A stretch of 64,000 nucleotides of DNA from Pseudomonadota bacterium (GTDB lineage: Bacteria > Pseudomonadota > Alphaproteobacteria > Caulobacterales > Caulobacteraceae), in NCBI GenBank assembly GCA_020161365.1, contig JAIUNU010000001.1, positions 486,021 through 550,020 on the forward strand, given 5' to 3'. A program made the translations under genes and the position numbers. The notes below the pieces were generated by a model. The model was not told the origin of the DNA. It was given only the letters and a program-made list of their open reading frames with translations, and searched no databases. Each line of letters opens with the position of its first letter. The stretch's first letter is position 1. This document shows, in pieces, positions 6,543 through 15,619 of the stretch.

Positions 6543-8699
6543 TTGACGTCGCGCGTTTCGCTCGCTGCCGCCTTGATTGCGGCCATGCTCGCACTTTGCT
6601 CCACCGCTGGCGGATCGGAGGCGTGGGCGCAGGACGCCTCCCCAGCCGCGACGACACCCGCCGCCACGGCCTCGGAATCCACCGTCCGTCCGTATGCCAG
6701 TCTGCGACAGCGCCGGACACGCCCACCGCGTCGCGTCGCGCCGGTCCCGGTAGCGCCCCGCCCAACGCCTATCCCCGCCGTGACGCTCGCTTCGGCGGCG
6801 CCAGCGCCGGCCATGCCGCCTGCGCCGGGGGGGGCTGCCCTCCCGCGACCCGAATTGGAAGCGTTCGTGGACGGTGTTGTGCAACGCGCCATGACCCGAG
6901 ACCACATCGCCGGCGTCACCCTGTCGATCGTCCAGAACGGCGAAGTGGTGCTGAAGAAGGGCTACGGTTTTTCCAACCTCGGCCAGCGTAAGCGGGTCGA
7001 TCCCGACAAGACGCTGTTCCGGGTTGCGTCGATCTCGAAGACGTTCACCTGGATCGCTCTGATGAATGAGATCGAGGCCGGCCGCATGCGCCTTGATGGT
7101 CCGGTCAATCTCTACCTGCCAGAGGCGCTGCAGGTGAAAGACCAGGGCAAGAAGACCCAGATCCGCCTGCGTGATCTGATGACGCACACCTCCGGGTTCG
7201 AGGATCGCGCCCTCGGGCAGCTGTTCGAGCGCGACCCGAACCGTGTCCGCCCCTTGGCAGACTATCTAAGGCAGGAGCGCCCGCGCCGAGTCCGCGAACC
7301 TGGCTTGTTGCCCAGCTATTCAAACTATGGGGCCGCGCTGGCCGGCGCTGTCGTATCCAATGTCACCGGCAAACCCTTCGAGCAGTTGATCAGTGAACGG
7401 ATCATCCTCCCTGCGGGCATGACCCGCACCACCTTCCGTGAAGCGCGTCCGTGGCGGGATGGTCTCCCCGCGCCGATGGCGGAGACCCTGGCCGCAGACC
7501 TTTCTGACGCCTTCTCTTGGACGGCGATGGGATGGAAGACCCAACCGCGCGAGTTCATGGGTCAGGCAGCGCCGGCGGCCTCGGCCTCCAGCACCGCCGC
7601 CGACATCGCTCGCTACATGACCTTGCTGCTGAACGGCGGAACCCTTGACGGCAGGACGATCTTCTCGCCCAAGACTGCGCAAGCCTTCCGTACGCCGATG
7701 TATCGCCCAGCGCCCGACGCGGCGGGCTGGAACGCGGGCTTCCAGGACGTTCCTCTGCCGGGCGGCCGTCGCGGTTTCGGTCACCAGGGCGCGACGCTGT
7801 ATTTTCATTCGAACATGGTGATCGTGCCCGACCTGGGGCTCGGGATCTTCGTCTCGGTCAACACCGACAGCGGCGCGAACCTCCCCGCGACCTTGCCCGC
7901 GACCATCGTGGAACACTTTTACGCCCCTGCGCCGGCCCTGCCAGCCAGCAGCGCCCTGACCTACGACCAGGCCAAGGTCTATGAAGGCGACTATCTGACC
8001 ACCCGCCGAGCCTATGGCGGGCTGGAAGGCTTCACCAACCGGCTCATCGGCCGCGCCCAGGTGCGCGCCACGCCAGAGGGACGTCTGTCGGTCACCGACG
8101 GCGGCGTCACCTCCCTCTTCAACGGAACCTCACGGCCGGGCGTGTTCAAGGCGGTGGATGGCCCGCTCACCCTGGTGTTCGACACCAACGGCGACCGGCC
8201 GTCGCGCTTCTACGCCGCGCGCGGTTTCGCGACCTATGAGCGGGTTGGCTTCCTGCGCTCCGCCTCCTTGCTGTCCTGGACGATCGTGCTGGCCGCCCTG
8301 GCCTGTGTGGCCACGATCCTCGGCGCGCTGTTCCGCAATCGTCGCGAGGCGCGGCAGACGCCGACCCAGGCCCGCGCCAGTCAGATGCAAGTCATGCAGT
8401 CGGTGCTCTGGCTGATCTCCGCGGGCTGCATGGGCATGTTCGCGATGAAGGCGGCGGACCAGACCACGACCTTCTTCGACTGGCCCAGCGGCTGGCTGCT
8501 CAGCGGCTCGGCGTGCGCGCTCGTGGCCACTGCGCTAGGCGTCCTGACCTTGGGCCTCCTCCCCATGGCCTGGCGCGGTGGGCGTCGCGTCGACAGCTGG
8601 AGCGAGGGTCGTAAGGTCGCCTCTACCTTCACCGCCCTGCTCCTGGCCTTCCTGAGCCTGCTCCTGGGCCTTTGGGGCTACCTACTGCCCTGGAGTTAG
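6543..8699 (+). CDS. Beta-lactamase-family serine hydrolase with C-terminal membrane segments
   Basis: The 718-aa protein has a signal peptide, a Pro/Ala-rich linker (about 30-100), and a class C beta-lactamase/penicillin-binding-like domain (about 105-460). The domain carries the SxxK motif SISK (S163-K166) and the YxN motif YSN (Y259-N261). The C-terminal part has about four hydrophobic segments (roughly 575-600 and 620-715), as in membrane-anchored serine hydrolases. The domain would act in the periplasm on a peptide, ester or cell-wall substrate; a true beta-lactamase activity is unlikely from architecture. The TTG start at 6543 follows an AGGGG Shine-Dalgarno; a later ATG at 6583 would truncate the signal peptide. 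Confidence 0.85.
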   Translation: MTSRVSLAAALIAAMLALCSTAGGSEAWAQDASPAATTPAATASESTVRPYASLRQRRTRPPRRVAPVPVAPRPTPIPAVTLASAAPAPAMPPAPGGAALPRPELEAFVDGVVQRAMTRDHIAGVTLSIVQNGEVVLKKGYGFSNLGQRKRVDPDKTLFRVASISKTFTWIALMNEIEAGRMRLDGPVNLYLPEALQVKDQGKKTQIRLRDLMTHTSGFEDRALGQLFERDPNRVRPLADYLRQERPRRVREPGLLPSYSNYGAALAGAVVSNVTGKPFEQLISERIILPAGMTRTTFREARPWRDGLPAPMAETLAADLSDAFSWTAMGWKTQPREFMGQAAPAASASSTAADIARYMTLLLNGGTLDGRTIFSPKTAQAFRTPMYRPAPDAAGWNAGFQDVPLPGGRRGFGHQGATLYFHSNMVIVPDLGLGIFVSVNTDSGANLPATLPATIVEHFYAPAPALPASSALTYDQAKVYEGDYLTTRRAYGGLEGFTNRLIGRAQVRATPEGRLSVTDGGVTSLFNGTSRPGVFKAVDGPLTLVFDTNGDRPSRFYAARGFATYERVGFLRSASLLSWTIVLAALACVATILGALFRNRREARQTPTQARASQMQVMQSVLWLISAGCMGMFAMKAADQTTTFFDWPSGWLLSGSACALVATALGVLTLGLLPMAWRGGRRVDSWSEGRKVASTFTALLLAFLSLLLGLWGYLLPWS

Positions 8700-8791
8700 C
8701 GCCAGCGGCTTCGGCTCGCCGCGCCCTGCTTCCTTTCCCAGGCGCGGACTTTGCAGACCGGCGTTCCGGGAGCGGGAGAAGGAGACGCGAC

Positions 8792-9178
8792 GTGTCAAAA
8801 TTGGACGGTCTGGCGTTTGGGGGAACCGGGCTGGTCGCCTGGTCGTTGGCCACCCTGTTTTACGCGGCGTTCGGCGGGGGCGTTCTCGAGAGCGCCTTCT
8901 GGTTTTACGCCCTCAACGCGTTTGCGGCCGCGGCGGCCGTGACGTTCGCCTTTCAGGCCGTGGCGCGGCTGACGCACACGCCGCGCCGCCGCCGCCTGTT
9001 TCCGATGCTGATGTTCTCGACGCCAGGCCTGGTCGCCGGCGCGCTGGTCGTGTCGCGCTACGCCGAGGTCATGCCGACGCCCGATCCGGTCAGCGCCGGG
9101 CGCTACGGCGCGTTTCTGGTCGTCCTGTACGTGGCCGTGGCGGCGTCAGTCTTCGAGCGTGCGCCGCATAAGGCTTGA
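8792..9178 (+). CDS. Small membrane protein resembling DUF5367
   Basis: A GTG at 8792, preceded by AAGGAG (8779-8784), opens a 128-aa protein starting VSKLDGLAFGG. It has four predicted membrane helices: about 10-28, 35-58, 72-90 and 105-122. The order and the PTPDP loop before the last helix resemble the DUF5367 family. Function is unknown. An in-frame upstream extension to 8672 is possible but lacks a ribosome site. Its 3' end overlaps the convergent RusA-like gene by 33 bases. Confidence 0.7.
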   Translation: MSKLDGLAFGGTGLVAWSLATLFYAAFGGGVLESAFWFYALNAFAAAAAVTFAFQAVARLTHTPRRRRLFPMLMFSTPGLVAGALVVSRYAEVMPTPDPVSAGRYGAFLVVLYVAVAASVFERAPHKA

Positions 9179-9547
9179 GGTCAGCTTCCGCACCTGGATC
9201 ACGATCCGCTCGCGATCGCCCGGCCGGCGCTCCACCAGCAGTCGGGCCACCTGGGCGTCATCGTGGAACGCGTAACCCTTGATCGCGTCAAGCAGGGCCT
9301 TGGCCAGGTTGTCGAGGTCCATCCAAGGGGGCTCGCCGACATATTCCATGCCGATCTCGACGCTGAACTCACCCCAGGCCGGCCGCGAGCCGCGCCAGGA
9401 CTTGCGAAAGAACTCGTAGATCAGAGGCTTGTAGTACTTGCCCTGGGTGGTGAGGCCATCGACCACGAGGGTCAGTTCGCCGCCCGCCTCGCGGGCGCGG
9501 ACCTTTCCGTGGTGGGTCCAGTCCATGCCATCGAGCGCCTGGCTCAC
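9146..9547 (-). CDS. RusA-family Holliday-junction endonuclease-like protein
   Basis: RusA enzymes are small dimeric nucleases that resolve Holliday junctions, using a cluster of Asp residues. This 133-aa protein contains the hallmark block WMDLDNLAKALLDAIKG then YAFHDDAQV, with the spaced acidic residues (DLDN, then DDAQ) seen in RusA. RusA genes are often phage-borne, but no phage genes surround this one. It starts four bases inside the end of the upstream DUF1697 gene (ATGA-type overlap), so the two are probably cotranscribed. Its 3' end overlaps the convergent membrane-protein gene. Confidence 0.75.
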   Translation of the reverse strand: MSQALDGMDWTHHGKVRAREAGGELTLVVDGLTTQGKYYKPLIYEFFRKSWRGSRPAWGEFSVEIGMEYVGEPPWMDLDNLAKALLDAIKGYAFHDDAQVARLLVERRPGDRERIVIQVRKLTSSLMRRTLED

Positions 9548-10083
9548 GCGTCCATCATCCCGGCCAGAGCCATCACAGTGTTCCAGTTCCGCGTCGTCCC
9601 GACGGGCGAACGCTTGGTCTTCTTCCAGTCCCGATCCAACACCGAGTCGGCCATGCTGATCGGGAAGTCCAGATAGAGCTCTCGGGCGCCGACAACAAAG
9701 CGTTCCGGCCCCGTGATCGCTTCGCGCAGGATCGTCTCGTCTTCGGCCGGCAGCGGCCTCTTCAGGAAATTGACGATTACGTGGCTGGGATGGTCAAGAG
9801 CCTCGGCCTTGAACGGATTGCCGTCGATGATCGCTCGTAGCTCGGCGGGCGATCGCACCATGAAGTCGGTCCTAAGACCCATCCGCGCCTCGAGCGCGTC
9901 CTCCAGCGCCTTCTCCAGTACCAGCCCGCCCTCGTGGTCGCCCCACAGGACGAGATTGCCGCTCGCCAGATAGGTCTTGGCGCTCGTGAAGCCTAGATCC
10001 CGCGCGACGCCCAGCAGGTCGTCTTTAAGCACCTTGCGCTTGCCGGTATTGATTGAACGGGGCAGCGCCAAATAGGGGCTCAT
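9544..10083 (-). CDS. DUF1697 family protein
   Basis: The 179-aa protein starting MSPYLALPRSINTGK matches the DUF1697 pattern: an N-terminal block (ALPRSINTGKRKV), a GFTSAKTYLASGNLVL strand-helix, and the C-terminal TTRNWNTV motif. The molecular function of the family is not known. The start at 10083 is chosen over an upstream in-frame ATG at 10128 because the family begins at this conserved sequence. It is the first gene of a two-gene unit with the RusA-like gene and is divergent from fumC. Confidence 0.82.
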   Translation of the reverse strand: MSPYLALPRSINTGKRKVLKDDLLGVARDLGFTSAKTYLASGNLVLWGDHEGGLVLEKALEDALEARMGLRTDFMVRSPAELRAIIDGNPFKAEALDHPSHVIVNFLKRPLPAEDETILREAITGPERFVVGARELYLDFPISMADSVLDRDWKKTKRSPVGTTRNWNTVMALAGMMDA

Positions 10084-10168
10084 GCGGGTCTCCTTCGCGC
10101 TTGCGAACATTGCCCTCCCGCCGCGCAAGGTCTAGACCGCGCTCGACCGTTTTTGGGAGACACGCCGC

Positions 10169-11560
10169 ATGACCGCCACGCGTATCGAGACCGACACCTT
10201 TGGCCCGATCGAAGTCGCCGCCGACCGCTACTGGGGCGCGCAAGCCCAGCGCAGCCTGGGCAACTTCAAGATCGGCTGGGAAAAGCAGCCGCTGCCCGTC
10301 GTTCGCGCCCTGGGCATCGTCAAGCGCGCCGCCGCCGAGGCTAACCTCGCCCTGGGCAAGCTGGACCCGAAGATCGCCGAGACGATCATCGCCGCCGCCA
10401 ATGAAGTGATCGAAGGCAAGCTGAACGACCACTTCCCGCTGGTCGTCTGGCAGACCGGCTCGGGCACCCAGTCGAACATGAACGCGAACGAGGTCATCTC
10501 GAACCGCGCCATCGAGATGCTGGGCGGCGAGATGGGCAGCAAGAAGCCTGTCCACCCGAACGACCACGTCAACATGAGCCAGTCGTCGAACGACACCTTC
10601 CCGACGGCCATGCACATCGCCTGCGCCGAGCAGGTGGTCCATGACCTGATCCCGGCCCTCAAGCACCTGCACAAGGCCCTGGCCGCCAAGGCCGCCGAGT
10701 GGAAGGACATCATCAAGATCGGCCGCACCCACACCCAGGACGCCACCCCGCTGACGCTGGGCCAGGAGTTCGGTGGCTACGCCCAGCAGATCGAGAACGG
10801 CATCGCCCGCATCGAAAGCACTCTGCCGATGCTGATGCAGCTGGCCCAGGGCGGCACAGCCGTCGGCACCGGCCTGAACGCCCCGGTGGGCTTTGCTGAA
10901 CTGGTGGCCGAGAAGATCGCTGGCATCACGGGCCTTGGCTTCACCACCGCCCCGAACAAGTTCGAGGCCCTGGCCGCCCACGACGCCATGGTCTTCACCC
11001 ACGGCGCCATCAACACCGTGGCCGCTTCGCTGTTCAAGATCGCCAACGACATCCGCTTCCTGGGCTCGGGCCCGCGCGCGGGCCTTGGCGAACTGGCCCT
11101 GCCGGAGAACGAGCCCGGCTCGTCGATCATGCCGGGCAAGGTCAACCCGACCCAGTCCGAAGCCCTGACCCAGGTCTGCGCGCAGGTGTTCGGCAACCAC
11201 TCGACCCTGACCTTCGCCGGCAGCCAGGGCCACTTCGAGCTGAACGTCTTCAACCCGGTGATGGCCTACAACTTCCTGCAGTCGGTCCGCCTGGTGGCCG
11301 ACGCCGCGATCAGCTTCACCGACAACTGCGTGGTCGGCATCGAGCCGCGCGTCGACAATATCAAGAAGGGCGTCGAGAACAGCCTGATGCTGGTCACGGC
11401 CCTGAACGGCAAGCTGGGCTATGACGCCTGCGCCAAGATCGCCAAGACCGCGCACAAGAACGGCACCACCCTGCGCGAAGAGGCCGTCGGCGGCGGCTAT
11501 CTGACGAACGAAGAGTTCGACCAGTACGTCCGTCCGGAGAAGATGATCTCGCCGGGCTGA
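10169..11560 (+). CDS. fumC: Fumarate hydratase class II
   Basis: This is the iron-independent fumarase of the TCA cycle, interconverting fumarate and malate in the cytoplasm as a homotetramer. The 463-aa length is standard. The superfamily signature [13 protein letters not shown] lies near residues 317-329. The catalytic His region [10 protein letters not shown] is near 185-195, and [12 protein letters not shown] and [10 protein letters not shown] are the expected substrate-contact loops. GGGAG precedes the ATG by about 10 bases. The acetyltransferase gene starts 8 bases after its stop. Confidence 0.97.
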   Translation: MTATRIETDTFGPIEVAADRYWGAQAQRSLGNFKIGWEKQPLPVVRALGIVKRAAAEANLALGKLDPKIAETIIAAANEVIEGKLNDHFPLVVWQTGSGTQSNMNANEVISNRAIEMLGGEMGSKKPVHPNDHVNMSQSSNDTFPTAMHIACAEQVVHDLIPALKHLHKALAAKAAEWKDIIKIGRTHTQDATPLTLGQEFGGYAQQIENGIARIESTLPMLMQLAQGGTAVGTGLNAPVGFAELVAEKIAGITGLGFTTAPNKFEALAAHDAMVFTHGAINTVAASLFKIANDIRFLGSGPRAGLGELALPENEPGSSIMPGKVNPTQSEALTQVCAQVFGNHSTLTFAGSQGHFELNVFNPVMAYNFLQSVRLVADAAISFTDNCVVGIEPRVDNIKKGVENSLMLVTALNGKLGYDACAKIAKTAHKNGTTLREEAVGGGYLTNEEFDQYVRPEKMISPG

Positions 11561-11567
11561 TCCACCG

Positions 11568-12005
11568 ATGCTCCAGCTCGTCCGGATCTTCGACGAGCTG
11601 CCGGAAGGCTTTGGCGACCTGGTCGCCGAAGCCTCCGGCGAAGGCGTGCGCAACATGGCCTTGCTGGCCGAGAGCTGGCGTGCCGGCGTGCGCTTTGAAG
11701 GCGACGGCGAGGCCTTGCTCGCCGCCTTCCTGGCCGGAGAGTTGGCGGGGATCGGCGCCATGACGCCCGAACCCGCCGCCCTCGAACCCTCGCGGCGTCT
11801 GCGCCGCTTCTATGTCCGCCCCGCCCTGCGCCGGCGCGGCGTCGCCACCGCCCTCGCCTCAGCGCTGATCCACGAAGGCTTCGACAGCGTCAGGCTTCTG
11901 ACCGTCAACGCCCGCGCCTCGGACGCCGCTGCGTCGTTCTGGGAGGCGCAGGGGTTTGAAAGCGACGCAGGCGGGCCTTGGACGCACGTGATGAGACAGC
12001 CATGA
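11568..12005 (+). CDS. GNAT family N-acetyltransferase
   Basis: The 145-aa protein has the GNAT acetyl-CoA pyrophosphate loop in FYVRPALRRRGVATALASAL (about residues 82-101) and a C-terminal DAAASFWEAQGFE strand-helix typical of the fold. The acceptor substrate is not predictable. It starts 8 bases after fumC and overlaps the next gene by ATGA, so it is likely the middle gene of a fumC-GNAT-PhyH transcript. Confidence 0.85.
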   Translation: MLQLVRIFDELPEGFGDLVAEASGEGVRNMALLAESWRAGVRFEGDGEALLAAFLAGELAGIGAMTPEPAALEPSRRLRRFYVRPALRRRGVATALASALIHEGFDSVRLLTVNARASDAAASFWEAQGFESDAGGPWTHVMRQP

Positions 12006-12688
12006 CCATGCGACAAACTCTTGAGCGGGACGGCGCGGTTCATGTCGGGGGTCTTCTCTCAAAAGGTGAGCTCGAAAGCCTGCGCAAGGTTGCCGACGAG
12101 GCCGTCGCAGGGCGTCCTGGTGCTCGTCTACAGGGTCACGCCGGCCTTATGGCGATCCTATCGACCGATGGGGTAGTCGGCGCGCTGGCCGCCCGTCTTT
12201 CCTCCAGGGCTACGCGCCCCGTCCGTGCAGTGATGTTTGACAAGACACCGGACAGCAACTGGCTCGTCGCCTGGCATCAAGACCGGGTCATCCCAGTGCG
12301 TGAACGGATCGAAACGGCGGGCTTTGGCCCTTGGTCAACTAAGGATGGGGTGCTGCATGTCGCACCTCCGTTCGAAGTGTTGGCGCGCATGCTAACGATC
12401 CGGGTGCATCTCGACGCCGTCGACTCCGCCAACGCCCCCCTGCGTGTGGCGCTTGGATCCCATCAGTTGGGCCGAGTGTCCGCTGACGTCGCCGCCGAAG
12501 AGGCATCCAAGCTGGATCACTGTATTTGCCTGGCGGAAGCCGGAGACGTCTGGGTCTATGCGACGCCTATTCTGCACGCCTCCGATCGCGCGAACCCGCC
12601 CCGCCGCAGACGAGTGCTTCAAGTCGACTACGCGGACTTCGAACTTCCTGGCGGTCTGGCCTGGCTAGGCGTCCAGACTACCGCTTGA
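12002..12688 (+). CDS. Phytanoyl-CoA dioxygenase (PhyH) family protein
   Basis: Non-haem Fe(II)/2-oxoglutarate oxygenases of this family use a His-x-Asp...His triad and an Arg that binds 2-oxoglutarate. Here HQD in LVAWHQDRVIPV (about residues 89-100), the distal His in PILHASD (about 198-204) and an Arg-rich segment (RRRRVLQVDY) fit that pattern. Length is about 228 aa from the ATG that overlaps the GNAT stop (ATGA). The substrate is unknown. The 3' end overlaps the convergent YccF gene by 11 bases. Confidence 0.82.
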   Translation: MTMRQTLERDGAVHVGGLLSKGELESLRKVADEAVAGRPGARLQGHAGLMAILSTDGVVGALAARLSSRATRPVRAVMFDKTPDSNWLVAWHQDRVIPVRERIETAGFGPWSTKDGVLHVAPPFEVLARMLTIRVHLDAVDSANAPLRVALGSHQLGRVSADVAAEEASKLDHCICLAEAGDVWVYATPILHASDRANPPRRRRVLQVDYADFELPGGLAWLGVQTTA

Positions 12689-13076
12689 CCACCGCGACGC
12701 CGATCGGGGCCAGGGCGATGCGCGCCAGCTGCAGGTCCTTGATGGCGAAGGGGATGCCGATGATGCTGATCGCCTCGGCGACCGCGACCAGCAGATGGCT
12801 CAAGGCCAGCCACCACCCCGCAAGCAGGAACCAGATCACGTTCAGCACAGCGCCAATGGGCCCCGTGCCGAGGTCTTCCTGGCCCGTGACGATCTGACGG
12901 CTGACGATCTCCTTGCCGAAGGGCCAGAAGGCGAAGCCGGCGATCCGCCACGCCGCGCCAGCATAGGGCAGACCCACGACGGTGATCGCCAGGATAACGC
13001 CGGCGAGCAGCCAGCCAAGCCCCGTCAGCAGACCGCCGAAGATGAGCCAGAGAACGTTCAGGATGAAGCGGATCAT
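12678..13076 (-). CDS. yccF: YccF domain inner-membrane protein
   Basis: This protein of about 132 aa carries two copies of the YccF pattern: a hydrophobic helix followed by a short polar turn (FILNVLWLIFGG ... ITVVGLPYAGAAW, then VLNVIWFLLAGWW ... IIGIPFAIKD). It is predicted to span the inner membrane several times. The family has no established biochemical role. I chose the ATG at 13076 (MIRFILNVLW) because the family begins there; an ATG four codons upstream is also possible. Confidence 0.88.
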   Translation of the reverse strand: MIRFILNVLWLIFGGLLTGLGWLLAGVILAITVVGLPYAGAAWRIAGFAFWPFGKEIVSRQIVTGQEDLGTGPIGAVLNVIWFLLAGWWLALSHLLVAVAEAISIIGIPFAIKDLQLARIALAPIGVAVVKR

Positions 13077-13164
13077 GTGTTGCCCCAAAGACAGACCCTA
13101 GAGGTGGCTTCACAAGGCGTCGCTGTGAAGGGTCTTCGGCATGCATTACGCCGAATTCACCTCC

Positions 13165-13755
13165 CTATTTGATCAGTTGCCATCGGCGCGCCCAACGGCT
13201 TTTCACCACCGGCCCCAGGGCGAGCAGATAGATACCGGCATAAACAATCGATCCCATGACGATGAGAACCCACGACCAGGGCCCCGGCATCTGGAGGGTC
13301 GGCGCCGTCGTCACCCAGTCGTGCCGGGGGGAGTTGAACTCCAGCCACAGCCCTCCGACCCAAAGCACGGCGAACAACGCCACCACGGGATAACGCAGCG
13401 CCGGGTGGCGCTGGACCAGCAACCAGGTCTGAAGCACGGCGACGACAACGAAGGCGGCCACGCCCGCGAGCCAGGGTTGCCAGGGTCCGCTCAGAAACCG
13501 CGCGACCCGCAGGCCCGCCCAGCTCGGCCCCCACAGTACGGGACCCAACAGCAGCAAGACGCAGACCGTGACCAGCAGGACACCTAGCCCGCCGCCGATC
13601 ACCTTGCCGGCCGCTTCTCCAGCCTCGTGCGGGCGGATATTGGGGTCCCCGGCCGGATTTTCAGGCGAGGTGGCGATCACGGTCTGAAGGCGCGGCGGCT
13701 TTTCGCCCGGCCTCAGCGGCGGAAGTCCGCCCATCATGGACTTCCGGGCCGTCAT
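13165..13755 (-). CDS. Hypothetical multi-pass membrane protein
   Basis: The 196-aa protein has a cytoplasmic-looking polar N-terminus (about 1-50) and about four hydrophobic helices (roughly 53-75, 92-113, 120-137 and 160-182). I do not recognise a family. Its start codon abuts the stop of the polyprenyl diphosphate synthase gene upstream on the same strand, so the two are likely cotranscribed, but a functional link cannot be read from the sequence. Confidence 0.72.
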   Translation of the reverse strand: MTARKSMMGGLPPLRPGEKPPRLQTVIATSPENPAGDPNIRPHEAGEAAGKVIGGGLGVLLVTVCVLLLLGPVLWGPSWAGLRVARFLSGPWQPWLAGVAAFVVVAVLQTWLLVQRHPALRYPVVALFAVLWVGGLWLEFNSPRHDWVTTAPTLQMPGPWSWVLIVMGSIVYAGIYLLALGPVVKSRWARRWQLIK

Positions 13756-14772
13756 CTAGGCGCGGCGGCTGACCGCGAAGTCGGCCAGCTCCTCGAGCGC
13801 CTCGCGCCAATCGTTGGCCGGGAACATCGCCAGCGCGGCCTTGGCCTTGTCGGCGTAGTCGGCGGCCAGATCCAGCGTGGCGTCGAGCGCGCCGGAACCG
13901 ATAATCAGCTCTCGCGCCCGGCGGAAGTCCGCCTCGGTCTGTTCGCGGCGACCGATGGCCCTTTCCCAGAACTCGGCCTCGCGCGGGCCCGAGCGAGCGA
14001 TCGCCAACAGCAGCGGCAGGGTGGCCTTGCCTTCTCGGAAGTCGTCGCCGGCGTTCTTGCCCAGCGTCTCGGTCGCGCCACCGTAGTCCAGGGCGTCATC
14101 GGCCAGCTGGAACGCCAGACCCAGGTTCAGGCCATAGTCGCGCAGCGCCTGGGACTGAGCGGCCTCGACGCCCGCCGACACGGCCCCCGCCTCCGAAGCG
14201 GCGGCGAACAGCTCAGCCGTCTTGGCCTGGATGATCTCCAGATAGACGGCCTGCGACAGGTTGAGGTCGTGGCTGCGCATCAGCTGCAGAACCTCGCCCT
14301 CGGCGATGACACGGCTGGCGCGCGCCAGGATCTCCAGCGCCTTCATCGAGTTGGTCTCGACCATCAGCTCGAAGGCCCGAGCGAACAGGAAGTCGCCGAC
14401 CAGAACGCTCTGGGCGCCGCCCCAGATCAGGTGCGCGGCGACCTTGCCCCGACGCAGCTGACTGCCGTCCACAACGTCGTCATGCAGCAGGGTGGCGGTG
14501 TGGATGAACTCGACGGCGGCGGCCAGTTTCTGGAAGTGATCGTTGTCGGCGCCGGCCAGTCGGGCGGCGGCCACCGTCATCAGCGGACGCAGGCGCTTGC
14601 CGCCAGCGGCGATCAAATGTTCGGCCAGGGCGGGGATGATCGCCACATCGCTCTGCATGCGATCGGTGATCAGGCGGTTGACGCCCGCCATGTCGGCCTC
14701 GGCGAGGCGCACGAGACGATCCACCGATCCGGACTTCCGGGGCAGGGTCGCTGCGGCTGCGTCCAAAACCAT
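13756..14772 (-). CDS. ispB: Trans-polyprenyl (octa/decaprenyl) diphosphate synthase
   Basis: This enzyme elongates farnesyl diphosphate with isopentenyl diphosphate units to make the quinone side chain. The 338-aa protein has both Asp-rich motifs: LLHDDVVDGSQLRRGK (first DDxxD, about residues 98-102) and LADDALDYGG (second, about 230). GGKRLRP binds the substrate diphosphate. The ATG at 14772 has an AAGGAG Shine-Dalgarno (minus strand), and the frame continues upstream only as non-conserved sequence. The quinone chain length cannot be assigned from sequence by eye; ubiquinone-10 is usual in alphaproteobacteria. Confidence 0.93.
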   Translation of the reverse strand: MVLDAAAATLPRKSGSVDRLVRLAEADMAGVNRLITDRMQSDVAIIPALAEHLIAAGGKRLRPLMTVAAARLAGADNDHFQKLAAAVEFIHTATLLHDDVVDGSQLRRGKVAAHLIWGGAQSVLVGDFLFARAFELMVETNSMKALEILARASRVIAEGEVLQLMRSHDLNLSQAVYLEIIQAKTAELFAAASEAGAVSAGVEAAQSQALRDYGLNLGLAFQLADDALDYGGATETLGKNAGDDFREGKATLPLLLAIARSGPREAEFWERAIGRREQTEADFRRARELIIGSGALDATLDLAADYADKAKAALAMFPANDWREALEELADFAVSRRA

Positions 14773-14864
14773 GCTCTCCTTAAGACGGCCACCCGCGAAC
14801 CATTGCGAGGGACAATGGTGGCGGGATAGGTCAGGGTCAAGGCGAGCACAAGGCCTAGAAAGCA

Positions 14865-15608
14865 TTGAACGACGCAGGCGTGACCGAGGATCGAGTTCTG
14901 GGCGGCCAGGTACGGCTCCGTCAGGCGCCGGATGGCTACAGGTCCGGCATGGACGCCGCCCTTTTGGCGGCGACCTGTGACGCGCTGCCGGGCCATCGCG
15001 TGCTTGAGCCGGGCTGTGGTGTCGGCGGGGCGTTGCTGGCGGCGGCGACTCGCCGGCCGGAGACGATCTTCCACGGGGTGGAGCGCGACGCGGCGGCCGC
15101 CACCCTCGCCGCAGAGAACATTGAACTGAATGGCGTATCCGCACGGGCGAGCATTTCGACCGGTGATGTCGAGGCGGGGTTTCGCGCACTCGGCTTGCCA
15201 ACCTTCGACGCGGTGATGGCCAATCCGCCCTATTTCGATGACCCAAGCGCCCTGCGCGCGCCCTCCCCCGCCAAGAGCGGCGCATGGATGGCGGACGGAG
15301 GATTGGCCGCCTGGACAGCTTTCTGTCTGAAAGCCGTGCGCGAGGGCGGGACGATCACTCTGATTCATCGCGCCGATCGGCTGGCCGATATTCTGGGCCT
15401 CCTGGCGCCCAAGGCCGGATCATTCCGAATTCGCCCGGTGGCCCCCTTCGCTGACGCGCCCGCCAAGCGGGTGATCGTGCGCGCGATCAAGACCGGCAAG
15501 GCGCCGCTGGTCCTTCTGCCGCCGCTCGTGATGCATGATCGCGAAGGCGGCAAACACACCGCTCAAGCCGAAGCGATTCTGCGGGGCGCGCTCGACCTGC
15601 CCTGGTAA
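14865..15608 (+). CDS. TrmN6-like SAM-dependent methyltransferase
   Basis: The 247-aa class I methyltransferase has a SAM-binding GCGVGG motif (VLEPGCGVGGALL, about residues 46-58) and an NPPY catalytic motif (MANPPYFDD, about 117-125) typical of N6-adenine methylation. The N-terminal LGGQVRLRQAPDGYRSGMDAALL resembles tRNA1(Val) A37 N6-methyltransferases (TrmN6/YfiC). It is divergent from ispB with about 90 bases between the starts. tRNA modification is the likely role, but the exact target is inferred. Confidence 0.85.
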   Translation: MNDAGVTEDRVLGGQVRLRQAPDGYRSGMDAALLAATCDALPGHRVLEPGCGVGGALLAAATRRPETIFHGVERDAAAATLAAENIELNGVSARASISTGDVEAGFRALGLPTFDAVMANPPYFDDPSALRAPSPAKSGAWMADGGLAAWTAFCLKAVREGGTITLIHRADRLADILGLLAPKAGSFRIRPVAPFADAPAKRVIVRAIKTGKAPLVLLPPLVMHDREGGKHTAQAEAILRGALDLPW

Positions 15609-15619
15609 CCCGCCCTGCG

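Noticed and set aside
10025..11761. 578-codon frame opposite fumC
   Set aside because: Antisense shadow of a strongly conserved gene.
13627..14829. 400-codon plus-strand frame opposite ispB
   Set aside because: The minus strand has the polyprenyl synthase motifs and a ribosome site; the plus translation is low-complexity shadow.
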